Positions 9,130 to 18,966 of a stretch of 64,000 nucleotides of DNA are shown here, piece after piece. This stretch comes from Anammoximicrobium sp964645045 (GTDB taxonomy: Bacteria > Planctomycetota > Planctomycetia > Pirellulales > Pirellulaceae), in assembly GCA_964645045.1 (NCBI GenBank), contig CAZXYZ010000032.1:31145-95144 (forward strand), in the 5' to 3' direction. Numbering within the stretch: the stretch's first letter is position 1; every line of letters begins with the position of its first letter. The notes beneath the pieces were generated by a model, which did no database searches, was not told the origin of the DNA, and was given only the letters and a program-made list of their open reading frames with translations. A program made the position numbers and the translations under genes.

Positions 9130-9276
9130 TTACCTCATCCACTCCGACCGCCGACTCCGCTCGATGTCCAACCGTTCATACTTGTCGATATAGGAAGGCT
9201 GGGTCATCTTAAGTTGTTCGTATTCCCGTTGGCTCCAGCCACCGATGACGTACTGTTCCTCCCACCGGAGATTCAC
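9130..9276 (-). CDS. Small protein, 48 aa, upstream of zinc-ribbon membrane protein
   Basis: GTG start with AAGGA five bases before it; stop TAA at 9130-9132. The product begins MNLRWEEQYVIGGWSQREYE and is charged, soluble, and ends ERSRRSEWMR. The coding frame, good ribosome site and 30-nt gap to the next gene make a real small gene likely. I do not recognise the family. Confidence 0.6.
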   Translation of the reverse strand: MNLRWEEQYVIGGWSQREYEQLKMTQPSYIDKYERLDIERSRRSEWMR

Positions 9277-9460
9277 GGCGTCCTTCGTTCGTTTTCAGCG
9301 GCATCCCGAGATTGTAAGCTTGGCCGTAGCACTGGAACACCCCACACCAACGAGGCTGCCGTGGCCTAGACGGTTCCCCGCCGCGGTTCAGCCAAGCCGT
9401 TCCAGGCCGCCGTCGAGGACTTTGACCTCGACGGGTTCATGGCGGCAATCGAACAAGTAA

Positions 9461-9667
9461 GCCGTTACGTCCGAACCTGCAACTCGGCTTCGGGTGGCTC
9501 CGAACACGATCCGCGCCCAGGCGGCCATGGGCAAGCTGACCGAGCACCGGCACCCGGTCAACAAGTACCGGCTGTTCAGGCGGGCCGATGTGGAACCCCT
9601 GCTGCGGAAGATCGAAGACCCGACTCCGGTGGCAGCACCACGGAAGCGGGCAAACCGGCCGCAATGA
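9461..9667 (+). pseudogene. Helix-turn-helix (excisionase/MerR-like) protein, C-terminal remnant
   Basis: One frame between TAA (9458) and TGA (9665-9667) encodes TSEPATRLRVAPNTIRAQ, then HPVNKYRLFRRADVEPLLRK. This matches the HTH_17 excisionase-type fold common in planctomycetes (pattern LGVSPNTIRxW ... YRxPxNxYRLFxRxDLExFL). No ATG precedes the domain and its usual first residues are missing; a GTG at 9494 would leave only half a domain. I read it as a decayed gene. The sequence from 9668 to 9975 contains no gene I can support, only one arm of a 'ctctggagagcca' palindrome near 9765. Confidence 0.6.
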
Positions 9668-9975
9668 TGCCATCGACAGTCCCCAGACAAAACGACTTAA
9701 TCTTGGTCGTCTTGGGGTCGAGCCCTTCTCCGCAGACGACGACCAGCTCACTTCCGAGACTTCTCGGCTCTGGAGAGCCAAGCTACAGAAATGCGCGATA
9801 CGGGGCCCGCATCAGCGGGGATGCCGGCCTGTGGAGCGTGGCCTGTCGCGGGTTTATTTGATACCATGTATGCCAGCAATCGGCTGAGGTTGCCCCTGAA
9901 AGGCATCCTCGTGATTGGATACTGAGGTGCCGTTGTGCATGGAGCGGCGGGCTGTGGGGTTTCTGAGGACTTCCG

Positions 9976-11961
9976 ATGAACATCTTCCGAATTCTGTTGA
10001 ACGCTGTCGTATTGGCACTGGCCCTGCAGCCAGTTCCGGCCGCGCGGGCCGAAGGTCCCACGAAAGATCTCTTGGAACTGAACCGTGATCTCGTACAGCG
10101 GCTGACGCCGCAATTCGGCTCAGGCGACCAAGTGAGCGCCGCGCCCAGCCGGGACGCGGCCGCCCCGGGCCTGGTCGTCACCATCCAACCCGGTGAGGCA
10201 GGCTACCCCGGCAGAAATCTCCGACCCGCGGGGGCCCAGGCCTGGGACCTGTCGGCCTTCGGCCACGTCGAGGCTCGCGTCGTGAACACGGGTCCCAAGG
10301 CGGCCCTGTTTGCGCTGCGAGTAGACAACGCAGGCGACTGGCACAACAATCCCTGGAACACCGAGCAGGCTTACCTCAAGCCGGGTGAGCGGGCCACCAT
10401 CACGGTGATCTTCGGGCATCAGTACGGCCACAAGCCCGGCTATGCGCTGAATCCGAAGGAAGTGGTGAATCTCCTCCTGTTCACGGGCAAGGTGGATGCC
10501 GCCACGTCCTTCCGCGTGGAATCGCTGGTGGCCGGCGGCCCGGCCGGAGAGACGCCGCCGGTGGATCCCGCCTCCGTCCGCATCAAGCCCAAGGATGGCG
10601 TCCTGCTCGGCGCGGGCGTGAAGATCGACGCTCAGGCCCAAATCGAGGCAAAGGGCGCTCAGGTATCGCTGGTTACCGGGGCCAGTGGTGCGCAGACGCT
10701 CGCGGTCGTGTTTCCGGCGGCCAAGGGCGAGCAGTCGGTGGCCTTGACGTCCGCCGCGGGCCGCTGGGACCTGCGGGATGCGACCGAGGTCCGCGTCAAA
10801 GTGAGGAACGTAGGCTCGGCGCCGGTTACGCCCGGCGTCCAGGTGACCAGCAACGCCGGCTCGACGGACCTCGCCACCGCCGCCGCTCCACTGGTCGCAG
10901 GGGAACAGCAGGAGATCGTCGCGTCCTTTATTCCCGCTGTGCCGGGCAAGGGTGTTCCCGTGACCCGTGCGGGGTTCTTTGGGAATCAGCCGGGCACCGG
11001 GACCACGTTTGTCAGCGATGCCGTCGTCGCCGTCAAGATCACGGCCAAACACGAGGGCGAGGCGAAACTGCTGGTCGAATCGGTGACGGCTGCTGCGCCG
11101 CCGGCAGTGCTGCCCGACTGGCTGGGCCGGCGGCCGCCCGTGGACGGCGAATGGATCCAGACGTTCGACGAGGACTTCGACGATCCGATGATCGACCAGG
11201 CCAAATGGAACATTTACGGTCCCAACTACTGGGACCGGGCCAGTCACTGGACCAAGGACAACTTGATTCTCGACCAGGGTGTGGCCAGGTTCCACTTCGA
11301 GAAGAAACGCGGGTTCCACAACGACAATCCGGACCCGAAGGTCAAACCGCAAAACCTCACCGGGCAGAGCGAGTCCGACTACGCCTGCGGCTACCTCGAC
11401 ACCTATGGCAAATGGGTTCAGCGTTACGGTTACTTTGAAGCGCGCGTGAAACTGCCGCGCGTGCCGGGACTCTGGCCGACGTTCTGGATGATGCCCGACC
11501 GCGGCGAGGCCGCCGGTCCGCAGGGAAAGCGGGCCGACACGGGAAACGGCGCGATGGAACTGGACATCATGGAACACCTGACCCGCTGGGGTCCCTTCCG
11601 CTACAACGTTGCCCTGCACTTCGACGGCTATGGACAGGAGCACAAGTCGGTCGGATCATCGGTCAATTATGTGCAGACCGACAAGGACGGCTTCATCACC
11701 CCCGGCCTCCTCTGGACGCCGGGTTCCGCGGTCTTTTACTGCAACGGCCGGGAACTTTGGCGGTGGGAGGGTCCGCGAGTTTCCAACGTGCCCGCTAATT
11801 TCATCATCGAGATCACCACAGGCGGCTGGGACAACAACGCCGTGGACGACAAGCAATTGCCGGCCGATTACCTGGTCGATTACGTGCGGGCCTGGCAGCG
11901 CAAGGACTTGGCCTCCAGCACGGACGGTTTGCAGCCGGCTTCAAAGCCCGCCGCCAGGTGA
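9976..11961 (+). CDS. Exported GH16-family glycoside hydrolase
   Basis: A 661-aa protein with a signal peptide (NAVVLALALQPVPAARA, cleavage near residue 25). Residues about 30-375 form one or two beta-rich accessory modules. The catalytic GH16 domain occupies about 385-650 and holds the signature MELDIMEH with nucleophile Glu528, Asp530 and acid/base Glu533, plus WPTFWMMP in the substrate cleft. GH16 enzymes cleave beta-1,3/1,4-glucans, agar, carrageenan or porphyran; the exact substrate cannot be read. It is convergent, 23 nt apart, with the antiporter gene at 11985. Confidence 0.88.
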   Translation: MNIFRILLNAVVLALALQPVPAARAEGPTKDLLELNRDLVQRLTPQFGSGDQVSAAPSRDAAAPGLVVTIQPGEAGYPGRNLRPAGAQAWDLSAFGHVEARVVNTGPKAALFALRVDNAGDWHNNPWNTEQAYLKPGERATITVIFGHQYGHKPGYALNPKEVVNLLLFTGKVDAATSFRVESLVAGGPAGETPPVDPASVRIKPKDGVLLGAGVKIDAQAQIEAKGAQVSLVTGASGAQTLAVVFPAAKGEQSVALTSAAGRWDLRDATEVRVKVRNVGSAPVTPGVQVTSNAGSTDLATAAAPLVAGEQQEIVASFIPAVPGKGVPVTRAGFFGNQPGTGTTFVSDAVVAVKITAKHEGEAKLLVESVTAAAPPAVLPDWLGRRPPVDGEWIQTFDEDFDDPMIDQAKWNIYGPNYWDRASHWTKDNLILDQGVARFHFEKKRGFHNDNPDPKVKPQNLTGQSESDYACGYLDTYGKWVQRYGYFEARVKLPRVPGLWPTFWMMPDRGEAAGPQGKRADTGNGAMELDIMEHLTRWGPFRYNVALHFDGYGQEHKSVGSSVNYVQTDKDGFITPGLLWTPGSAVFYCNGRELWRWEGPRVSNVPANFIIEITTGGWDNNAVDDKQLPADYLVDYVRAWQRKDLASSTDGLQPASKPAAR

Positions 11962-11984
11962 CCGCTCGCTGGGCCGCTACTGAG

Positions 11985-13601
11985 TCACAAGAACAGGAAT
12001 GTCGTCAGCACGAACAGCGGAATCAGGATGGCGATGCTGTAGCCCATGTAGCCGAAGAAGCTGGGCATTCTCACGCCCGATCCTTCGGCGATAGTTTTGA
12101 CCATGAAATTGGGCCCATTGCCGATGTAGGTGTTCGCCCCCATGAAGACGGCACCCAAGCTCACGGCGATCAGATAGGGCAAGTACACGCCGGTCGCGGC
12201 CACGGTGGGTGTCAGGCCGGCGCCGGAAGTCACCGACTTGGCTGTCTCGAAGAACACCACGTACGTGGGGGCATTATCGAGGAACGACGACAAAATGCCC
12301 GTGGCCCAGAAATAGTGCCAAGACTGCGTCAACCCGAGACTCGGCCCGCTGGTTTGCAGGATTTGCAGCGGCGGCTGCATGCAGATGAAGATTCCAAAGA
12401 ACAACGCCGCAACTTCGATGATCGCTCCGAACGTAAAATGGTTGGCCACCCGCACCTCGCGGCTTCCCACGGCCAGGGAGACAGCGATCAGGCCCAGCTG
12501 CACCATTTCCCGCAGGTATACCCACGGATGCCACGTTGTGCCTGGGAACGGCTTGCTGGGATCCAGCAGTCCGACCGTGGCGATCACACCCAGCAGCAGG
12601 AGAGCATTCGGCCACAGTCCGATCATCCGCAACGGACGGACTTCGGTCTCGTCGCGCGCGAGGTCGCGGGCGGATTCACGCGGATAGCACACGAAGTGGT
12701 CCCAGACGAAATAGATGACCAGCAGGCTGATGTTCACGAACAACCACTCGTTCCACAGGCCAAAAGTCCAGAGGAAAGGCACGCCGAGCAGGTAGCCCAG
12801 GAACAGCGGCGGGTCGCCGGTGGGCAACAAGCAGCCGCCGCAGTTGCAGACGATGAAAATGAAGAAAACCACCGTGTGCCGGACGTGCTTGCGCTCGCGG
12901 TTGGTCTCCAACAAAGGCCGGATCAGCAGCATGGCCGCTCCGGTGGTGCCGACCAGACTTGCCAACACCGCACCGATGGCCATAAACGTGGTATTGGTCA
13001 CGGGATGAGCCCGCAAGTCGCCTTCCAGGCGAATCCCGCCGCTGATGCTGTAGAGGCTGAACAGCAACACGATGAACGGAATGAACTCGGACAGCATCGC
13101 GTTGGCAAAGACAGCCCAGGTCGCGGCCATGTTAGGGCCGCCGGAATCGCTCGCTACGACATGATGGGCCGGAAAATGGCCGGTGACGCTGTGCTCGTGG
13201 AACAGCAGATAGTACAGCAAGGTCAGGATCGCCAGACCGCCGGCGACGTAGAACTTGTTCAGGTTGTGTTCCCACCAATGCGCGACGCCGGGAATCAGCG
13301 GGCAGATGGCAATCGCCCCCAGCAGCAGCACGAACGGCACGATCGTGCCCAGCGGTGGAGGCTGAAGCGGCTCGTGGCCGGCGCTATGTTCCGCCTCGGC
13401 GCCGTGTTTCAGTTCGGCACCGTGTTCCGCTTCAGCGTCCGCATGGCCGTGACCGGCGCTGGCCGCGACCACGGCGGCGGTGCCCTGCTGCGGCAACCCC
13501 AGAACGAGAGCCGCGAGGTAGATGACAATCAGGATGCCAACGGCGGCGAGGACCAGCGTGTAAGACGGTGCGGCGGGCTTGTTTTCGTGGACGTGTTCCA
13601 T
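11985..13601 (-). CDS. NhaD-type sodium:proton antiporter (ion transporter superfamily)
   Basis: A 538-aa integral membrane protein with about 13 hydrophobic segments. CNCGGCLLPTGDPPLFLGYLLG and SSFLDNAPTYVVFFE match the two hairpin motifs of the NhaD/CitMHS/ArsB group, and NTYIGNGPNFMVK is the second conserved motif, so Na+/H+ exchange is likely. The first loop (residues 51-76) is a histidine- and acid-rich stretch that could bind metal or sense pH. The ATG is preceded by GGAAGG. The nearly 260 nt before the next gene hold nothing I can name. Confidence 0.82.
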   Translation of the reverse strand: MEHVHENKPAAPSYTLVLAAVGILIVIYLAALVLGLPQQGTAAVVAASAGHGHADAEAEHGAELKHGAEAEHSAGHEPLQPPPLGTIVPFVLLLGAIAICPLIPGVAHWWEHNLNKFYVAGGLAILTLLYYLLFHEHSVTGHFPAHHVVASDSGGPNMAATWAVFANAMLSEFIPFIVLLFSLYSISGGIRLEGDLRAHPVTNTTFMAIGAVLASLVGTTGAAMLLIRPLLETNRERKHVRHTVVFFIFIVCNCGGCLLPTGDPPLFLGYLLGVPFLWTFGLWNEWLFVNISLLVIYFVWDHFVCYPRESARDLARDETEVRPLRMIGLWPNALLLLGVIATVGLLDPSKPFPGTTWHPWVYLREMVQLGLIAVSLAVGSREVRVANHFTFGAIIEVAALFFGIFICMQPPLQILQTSGPSLGLTQSWHYFWATGILSSFLDNAPTYVVFFETAKSVTSGAGLTPTVAATGVYLPYLIAVSLGAVFMGANTYIGNGPNFMVKTIAEGSGVRMPSFFGYMGYSIAILIPLFVLTTFLFL

Positions 13602-13858
13602 ACGAGGGGCCTTCCAGGCTAGCCATAATCGTTAGTCGCGATGTCGCGGTTTCCATATGCAGAGGTAACAATTTAACGCCCTGCCACCGCTTTGGCTATT
13701 CCCCTTATGAATTGGTGCGATCCTGGAGATTGCCACGGCCACCAAGAAAGGGTAGACGGAAACAGGCAGTCTGGAATCATCAAATCGATTGGAACGTCCC
13801 GTGGGACGCGGCTAATGGCGGAGCCAGTGGCGTCCAACGAATCAAGGTTTGACCAGGT

Positions 13859-15163
13859 TTAGACCTCCGGCAGCGGTTCGGTCGCGTCGCCGAAATTGTC
13901 CAGGTTGACGCCCATCTTGTCCATCATCGACAGGTACAGGCGGCACATCTGGCGGTGGGGATTCTCGCGGTAATCGAGGATGCGGCCGGTTTGGATCTTG
14001 CCGCCGCCGCGGCCCAGCATCATCACGGGCAACTGCGTGGCGTCGTGGCTGCCGGTCATCATGCTCGAACAGAACAACAGCATCGAGTTGTCCAGCGCGG
14101 TGCGGTCGCCTTCCTGGATGGCGTCCAGTTTGCGGGCGATGTAGGCAAGTTGTTCGACGAAGAACTGGTTGACCTTCAGCCAGTCGGCCGTGTCGGAGTG
14201 CGACAACAGGTGGTGGATCATGTAATCGACGCCCAGGTGCGGGAAGCGGAGCGACGAATGGTCGTTGTTCAGCTTGAGCGTCGCGATCCGCGTGGTGTCG
14301 GTCTGGAAGCCGAGCACGAGGATGTCGCACATCAGCCGCATGTGATCGGCGATGTTCTGCGGGATGCCTTCCGGCGGGCGCGGAATGTCCGGTTTGTCCA
14401 GGGTCGGCCGCCAGCCCTGCAACTCGCCCTGCTGGCCCGCCTGCGCGATGCGCTGTTCGACGTCGCGTACGGAGTCAAGGTATTCGTCCAGCTTGCGCTG
14501 GTCGGTCGCACTGATCTGCCGGCGCAGATCCTGGGCGTCGGCCAGCACGGCGTCGAGCACGCTCTGGTCGCCGCGTTGCACTTCATCTTTGAACAGCCGG
14601 TCAAAGGCCAGTGCCGGGTACAGTTCCAGCGGCGTTGGCGTCGTGGGTGAAGTCCACGAAATGTGCGAGCTGTAGAGCATCGAATAGTTCTTGTGGACCG
14701 ACGGATTCGACTTCTCGCAGCCCAGCACCAGGCTCGGCACCTTCGTGCTGCGGCCGTAGCTCTGCGCGAGCCACTGGTCGATGCTCGTGCCGGAGCGGAT
14801 CTCGCCGCCGGAGGCCAGCGGCGCGCCGGACAACAGGTTGCCCGTCTGCGAGCTGTGAATGTTCCCCTTCAGCGCCTCGGCGTTGAACAGTCCGCGGATG
14901 AACAGCAGCTTGTCGCGGAAGTCGTGCAGCGGCGCGAGGACCTGGCCCAGTTCCAGGCCCTGGCCTTCGCCTTTGGCCCACCATTCCTTACTGTGAAAGC
15001 CGTTGCCCGCGAACAGCACGGCCAGCCGGACGGGAGCGGCACTGGCCTGCGGATTGCCACGCGGCTCGTCACCCCAGACGCGCAGCGATTCGAGCCAGGG
15101 CAACGCCATGGTAACGCCCAGCCCCCGCAGCATGGTGCGGCGAGAGAATCTGTAAGAGGTCAT
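13859..15163 (-). CDS. DUF1552 family exported protein
   Basis: A 434-aa DUF1552 protein, typical of planctomycetes and Verrucomicrobia, with a twin-arginine-like leader (FSRRTMLRGLGVTMALPWLE). Conserved pieces include LFAGNGFHSKEWWAKGEG, SIDQWLAQ and LGRGGGKIQTGR near the C terminus. The biochemical role is unknown. It lies 138 nt downstream of the DUF1592 gene on the same strand, its usual partner, but a 26-bp inverted repeat sits between them and may uncouple transcription. Confidence 0.88.
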   Translation of the reverse strand: MTSYRFSRRTMLRGLGVTMALPWLESLRVWGDEPRGNPQASAAPVRLAVLFAGNGFHSKEWWAKGEGQGLELGQVLAPLHDFRDKLLFIRGLFNAEALKGNIHSSQTGNLLSGAPLASGGEIRSGTSIDQWLAQSYGRSTKVPSLVLGCEKSNPSVHKNYSMLYSSHISWTSPTTPTPLELYPALAFDRLFKDEVQRGDQSVLDAVLADAQDLRRQISATDQRKLDEYLDSVRDVEQRIAQAGQQGELQGWRPTLDKPDIPRPPEGIPQNIADHMRLMCDILVLGFQTDTTRIATLKLNNDHSSLRFPHLGVDYMIHHLLSHSDTADWLKVNQFFVEQLAYIARKLDAIQEGDRTALDNSMLLFCSSMMTGSHDATQLPVMMLGRGGGKIQTGRILDYRENPHRQMCRLYLSMMDKMGVNLDNFGDATEPLPEV

Positions 15164-15215
15164 GGTTGGCTCCAGGGTTAGGGTATTGGATTGTAGCCCG
15201 CGCGGACCGAGCGGC

Positions 15216-15277
15216 CACGTTGGAGTTCACGCTTTAGCGTGTCTTCGAAGTCACGCTAAAGCGTGAACTCCAACGTG
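15216..15277. repeat. 26-bp perfect inverted repeat, 'ggagttcacgctttagcgtg' family
   Basis: Arms 15216-15241 and 15252-15277 are exact complements with a 10-nt loop. Near-copies of the same arm recur at 21488-21555, 34653-34675 and 35729-35791. It lies between the DUF1592 and DUF1552 genes. Confidence 0.9.
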
Positions 15278-15301
15278 ATTTCGGCCTCAGCCGCCGTCGA
15301 T

Positions 15302-18300
15302 TCAATCGTCATTCGCCGCCTCCCGTCCGCGAATCTCGCGGAACTGGCGGCTGAGCACGATCGCCTCGACGGCCGAGGCGATCTGGTAGTCGTGGGCCTT
15401 CAGTTCGGTCTGCATTTCGGCCAGCAGCGGTTCGTCGGACAGTTGCACGGCGCGCCCCAGGGCGTAGCCCAGCAGCTTGCGGCAGAACTGGCGCAGGAAC
15501 GTCTCGCGTCGCACCGTGAGCAGGTAGTTCCGCAGACCGTCGAGGCCCTCAAATTGTGCTCCATCCATGGCCGTGACGCGTGTGTCGATCGACCGGTCGC
15601 CCAAGTCCTTCTCGCGCCGGCGGCCGATCGCGTCGAAGCCTTCCAGCGAGAATCCGAACGGGTCGATGCGTCGATGACAGACGGCGCACTTCGGGTCACT
15701 GGCGTGCTTTTCAACCAGCTGGCGGACGGTCAAGCCTGCGGTGGCCGTTTCGTCCTCGGGCAGTTGCGGCACGCCCTTGGGCGGGCGCGGCAAGCGTTCG
15801 CCAAGCAGCACTTCACTGATCCAATTGCCCCGCAGGATCGGACTGGTGCGCGACGCTCCGGACTGCTTCGCCAGTGTCGTCGCTTGGCCGAGAATCCCGC
15901 CCCGCGAGTACCGCTTCACGCCGTCCACTCGCCGCCACTCGGTTCCAACGACGCCGGGGATGCCGTAGTGCTTCGCGAACTCTTCGTTCAGAAACGTGTG
16001 ATCGGCATCGAGGATGTCCAACACGCTGCCGTCGTTCTGGAACAGGTCGGTGAAGAATTGAATCGACTCCTCGTACATCGCGCCGCGGAGGCCGACGAAG
16101 GTGGGGAAATGCCGCTCGCTCTTTTCATCCAGTTGATCGAAGTCGTAGATCTGCAGCCACTGGCAGGCGAACTCGGTCGCCAGCCGCCGCGTCTTGGGGT
16201 CGCCGAGCATCCGCCGGGTTTGCGTCACCAGCGTGCCGGGGTCGCGGAGCCGGCCGGCGGCCGCGACTTGCCGCAACGGTTCGTCGGGCGCGGACGACCA
16301 AAGGAAGTGGCTGAGCCGGCTCGCCAGTTCAAAATCGGACACCGGGCCTTGGCCAGCGCCCGGAGCGGGCTTCTCGATCCGGTACAGAAACGCGGGCGCG
16401 ACCAGCACGCGCGCCAACGTCAGCCGGAACGCATCTTCGTGCGGGAACTCTTCCTTGCGCAGAGCGCCGTAGAGGTCTCTCAGCTGGCGAGCTTCCGCGT
16501 CGGTCAGCGCGCGCCGATAGGCCCGAGCGGCAAAATCGAGCAGGGCGTCCAGATGCTGCGGCTCGGTGTCGATCAGCCGCTGCCGAAAGGCGGCGGCGCG
16601 GTCGTGGATCGGTTTGCGCAGCGGCTCAAACACCTTCGGATCGGCGTCTTGCGTCGCATATTCCATCAACTGGGCGTAGGCATCGACCAAGGTCAGAGCA
16701 TCTTGGCTGACGTAGTGCAATTCGTCCCACAGCCGGTCGAGGTGTGCCCGCTGCGATTCGTCGAGCATCAGGCGGGCGAGATGATGGTCCTCGCGATAGA
16801 ACAACGTTAAGGTCACGACTTCATCCACCGGGACGATCTTGGTGTAGCACAGCGCAGCGGGAAACAACTGGCGGAACTCCTCAAACGCCGATTCGATCCG
16901 CTTCCGCGCCGCGCTGCCCTCCTGGACGAGAATCGGTGTGGCATAAGACGTCTTTCGATTGTCCGCCGTCCATGGTCCGTTGGCGACCGTCACCTGCACT
17001 TGGCTGGGAAGCAGTTCGGAGTCGCGGGCCGGTCGGCCGGCGACGACTTCCAGTTGCACGGTCCCCTCGGCGCCCGTGACCTTGTCCAGTACGCCGGTGG
17101 TGACCAGTTCGGCGCCAGCCACTAGGTCGGCGGGAAGGCGGATCTCGATTACCGACGGGGCGCGGACACAGAGGCTGGCGGCATCGATAGCTTTCCCATT
17201 CGGATGCTTGCCAAATATCGGGGCGACACTACGAACGTCGCGGAGCAGCAGATCGGGACGCCCCGGCGCGACGAGCCGTGGCTGTTGCCAGACGACGAAA
17301 TCCTGCTCGTTGCCGTCCCCCACATCCGACGCCACGAACGACAGCGTGACTTCCTGGCCGTCGGATGGTGCCGGAATCTTGAAACGCACTTCCTGGCTCG
17401 CAAGCAGTGGATTGACGGGCTCCAACCAAGCCTTCGGGCCGCCCACCTTGCCGATGTGGCCGACGGTGGCGAATCGCCACAATCCCTTTTGCCACGCGGC
17501 GACGTCGGCAGCCAACGCAGGGGCATCCTCCGGCTTGGCGGTGCGCCAGCGAGCGCGGAGACCGTCCAGCAGGAGTGACGGTTCGGACCCGGAGAGACTC
17601 GACCAGAGCGTGCCGAGATACTTGGCATTCAACCCGTGCCGGCGTGCCACGGCTTCGATCGCCTGACCGCCCGTGGCCAGCGACTCGCGCTCGGCGAGCG
17701 TCGCCGCGAGGTATTTCTCCAGCGGCAGCCGTCCGCCTTCGTTGGTGTCGAACACGATGCCCTGCAGATTCACTTTGTCGCCGCCGCGCGGATCGGTGAA
17801 CGCGCGGTAGAACTCGCGGATTTGCGCCAGGACGTCGTTGGTCCAGTCGCTCCGCGTCGTGTGCGGGGAAAATCGAAACCCGTCCGGCAGCAATACCGCG
17901 TGACCGGCGACCTCCTTGGCGGCATCCAGATACTTCGTGACGAGCGACGGCGACATGACCAGAGCGTTGCCGGTGTTGGTGAAGCCTTCGCCCGCCGCTC
18001 CGTCGACGGGGAATTCCCGCGCCGGGTCCAGCGAATCGACGCCGGTCAGATCGCGGAGCGTGTAGGTGTATCCGGAATTGTTGAGCCGGCGCAGGACCAC
18101 TCGCCCCGGATCGCCGGCCCGAGCTTTCGCCTCGATCGTGAGAAACTCACGCACCCATTGCCGCAGCCGAGCCCGCTCGGCATCGGTCGGCTGACGGGCA
18201 TCTTTCGGCGGCATCTGGCCGCTGTCCAGCATTTCGCCGACCTTCTGCCAAGTGGCGGAGTGCCGGCACACGTCGGACCAAGCTGCAGACGCGGCGAGAT

Positions 18301-18505
18301 CGACCTCCGCCTCCGTCCGGTCCGCAGCGTGACACTCGTGGCAATATCGTTGGATCAGCGGCCGGATTTCAGGCTGAAAAGCCTGTTCCAAGGTCTTCGC
18401 GTCCGGCTCGTCCGCTGCGTTCACCAGCCGTGACGACAACATGACGGTCATCGCCAATACGCTGGCTGCCGTTGTGGTCCGCATCTGCAACGCTCCAAAT
18501 TTCAT
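15302..18505 (-). CDS. DUF1592/1588/1585-type protein with cytochrome-like N terminus
   Basis: A 1067-aa exported protein. The start is the ATG at 18505 (GGGAG seven bases upstream), giving a signal peptide ending near ALA/VNA at residue 30. Residues 55-59 read CHECH, a CxxCH heme motif in a planctomycete cytochrome-like domain. DUF1587 (RVVLRRLNNSGYTYTLRDL, about 120) and then DUF1595, DUF1592 (FASRLSHFLWSSAPDEPL region), DUF1588 (HRRIDPFGFSLEGFD) and DUF1585 at the C terminus follow in the usual order. The function is unproven; a periplasmic redox or polymer-related role is proposed for the family. Partner: DUF1552 gene downstream. Confidence 0.88.
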   Translation of the reverse strand: MKFGALQMRTTTAASVLAMTVMLSSRLVNAADEPDAKTLEQAFQPEIRPLIQRYCHECHAADRTEAEVDLAASAAWSDVCRHSATWQKVGEMLDSGQMPPKDARQPTDAERARLRQWVREFLTIEAKARAGDPGRVVLRRLNNSGYTYTLRDLTGVDSLDPAREFPVDGAAGEGFTNTGNALVMSPSLVTKYLDAAKEVAGHAVLLPDGFRFSPHTTRSDWTNDVLAQIREFYRAFTDPRGGDKVNLQGIVFDTNEGGRLPLEKYLAATLAERESLATGGQAIEAVARRHGLNAKYLGTLWSSLSGSEPSLLLDGLRARWRTAKPEDAPALAADVAAWQKGLWRFATVGHIGKVGGPKAWLEPVNPLLASQEVRFKIPAPSDGQEVTLSFVASDVGDGNEQDFVVWQQPRLVAPGRPDLLLRDVRSVAPIFGKHPNGKAIDAASLCVRAPSVIEIRLPADLVAGAELVTTGVLDKVTGAEGTVQLEVVAGRPARDSELLPSQVQVTVANGPWTADNRKTSYATPILVQEGSAARKRIESAFEEFRQLFPAALCYTKIVPVDEVVTLTLFYREDHHLARLMLDESQRAHLDRLWDELHYVSQDALTLVDAYAQLMEYATQDADPKVFEPLRKPIHDRAAAFRQRLIDTEPQHLDALLDFAARAYRRALTDAEARQLRDLYGALRKEEFPHEDAFRLTLARVLVAPAFLYRIEKPAPGAGQGPVSDFELASRLSHFLWSSAPDEPLRQVAAAGRLRDPGTLVTQTRRMLGDPKTRRLATEFACQWLQIYDFDQLDEKSERHFPTFVGLRGAMYEESIQFFTDLFQNDGSVLDILDADHTFLNEEFAKHYGIPGVVGTEWRRVDGVKRYSRGGILGQATTLAKQSGASRTSPILRGNWISEVLLGERLPRPPKGVPQLPEDETATAGLTVRQLVEKHASDPKCAVCHRRIDPFGFSLEGFDAIGRRREKDLGDRSIDTRVTAMDGAQFEGLDGLRNYLLTVRRETFLRQFCRKLLGYALGRAVQLSDEPLLAEMQTELKAHDYQIASAVEAIVLSRQFREIRGREAANDD

Positions 18506-18564
18506 CTGTGCGCTCCCAGGCGAATTATCCAGTTGTCGGGATTCACTTTGACGTTCAGCGAATG

Positions 18565-18795
18565 CCCTCGGCTTGCCCGAGGGATGCTTACGTTTCTCGC
18601 TACGCACGCCACGCACGCACCCCTTCACTTCTTCCTACTCCGTTTCGCCCGCGGCGGCTTCGCCGCCGCGGGCGAAACGGAGTAGGAAGGTCACGCGAGG
18701 GATCGCTTCGTGTAGCTGGAAACGGGAGCCTCCACGGGGCAAGCCCGTGGCATCCCGCGACATCCCGCGTTGCATCCTGCGTTGCATCCTGCAGC
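18565..18795. repeat. Palindrome cluster with a 28-bp hairpin
   Basis: Between two divergent genes lie several palindromes: ccctcgg...ccgaggg at 18565-18583; an almost perfect hairpin at 18631-18689 with 28-bp arms (cctactccgtttcgcccgcg) and a 3-nt loop; cacggggcaagcccgtg near 18735; and short tandem copies of catcc(c/t)gcgttg at about 18754-18792. No ORF is supported here. The hairpin lacks a T tract. Confidence 0.8.
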
Positions 18796-18966
18796 GGTTC
18801 CCCCTACATTCTCATCTTTGAGCCTTGGCCGCAAGAGACGGTCATCTTGGCCGCTGCGCATCCCAGTGGGCGCCGCAATGACTGGAGCGGACGCCGGCCG
18901 TGATCCGCCGGTCGTCCGCAGCTGGATGGGCAAACGATGTACTGACAGGTTAACGCCACAAGTACC

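Noticed and set aside
10120..11643. Long open frame antisense to the GH16 gene
   Set aside because: It mirrors the GH16 coding frame with arginine-rich, low-complexity protein and no domain; a high-GC shadow.
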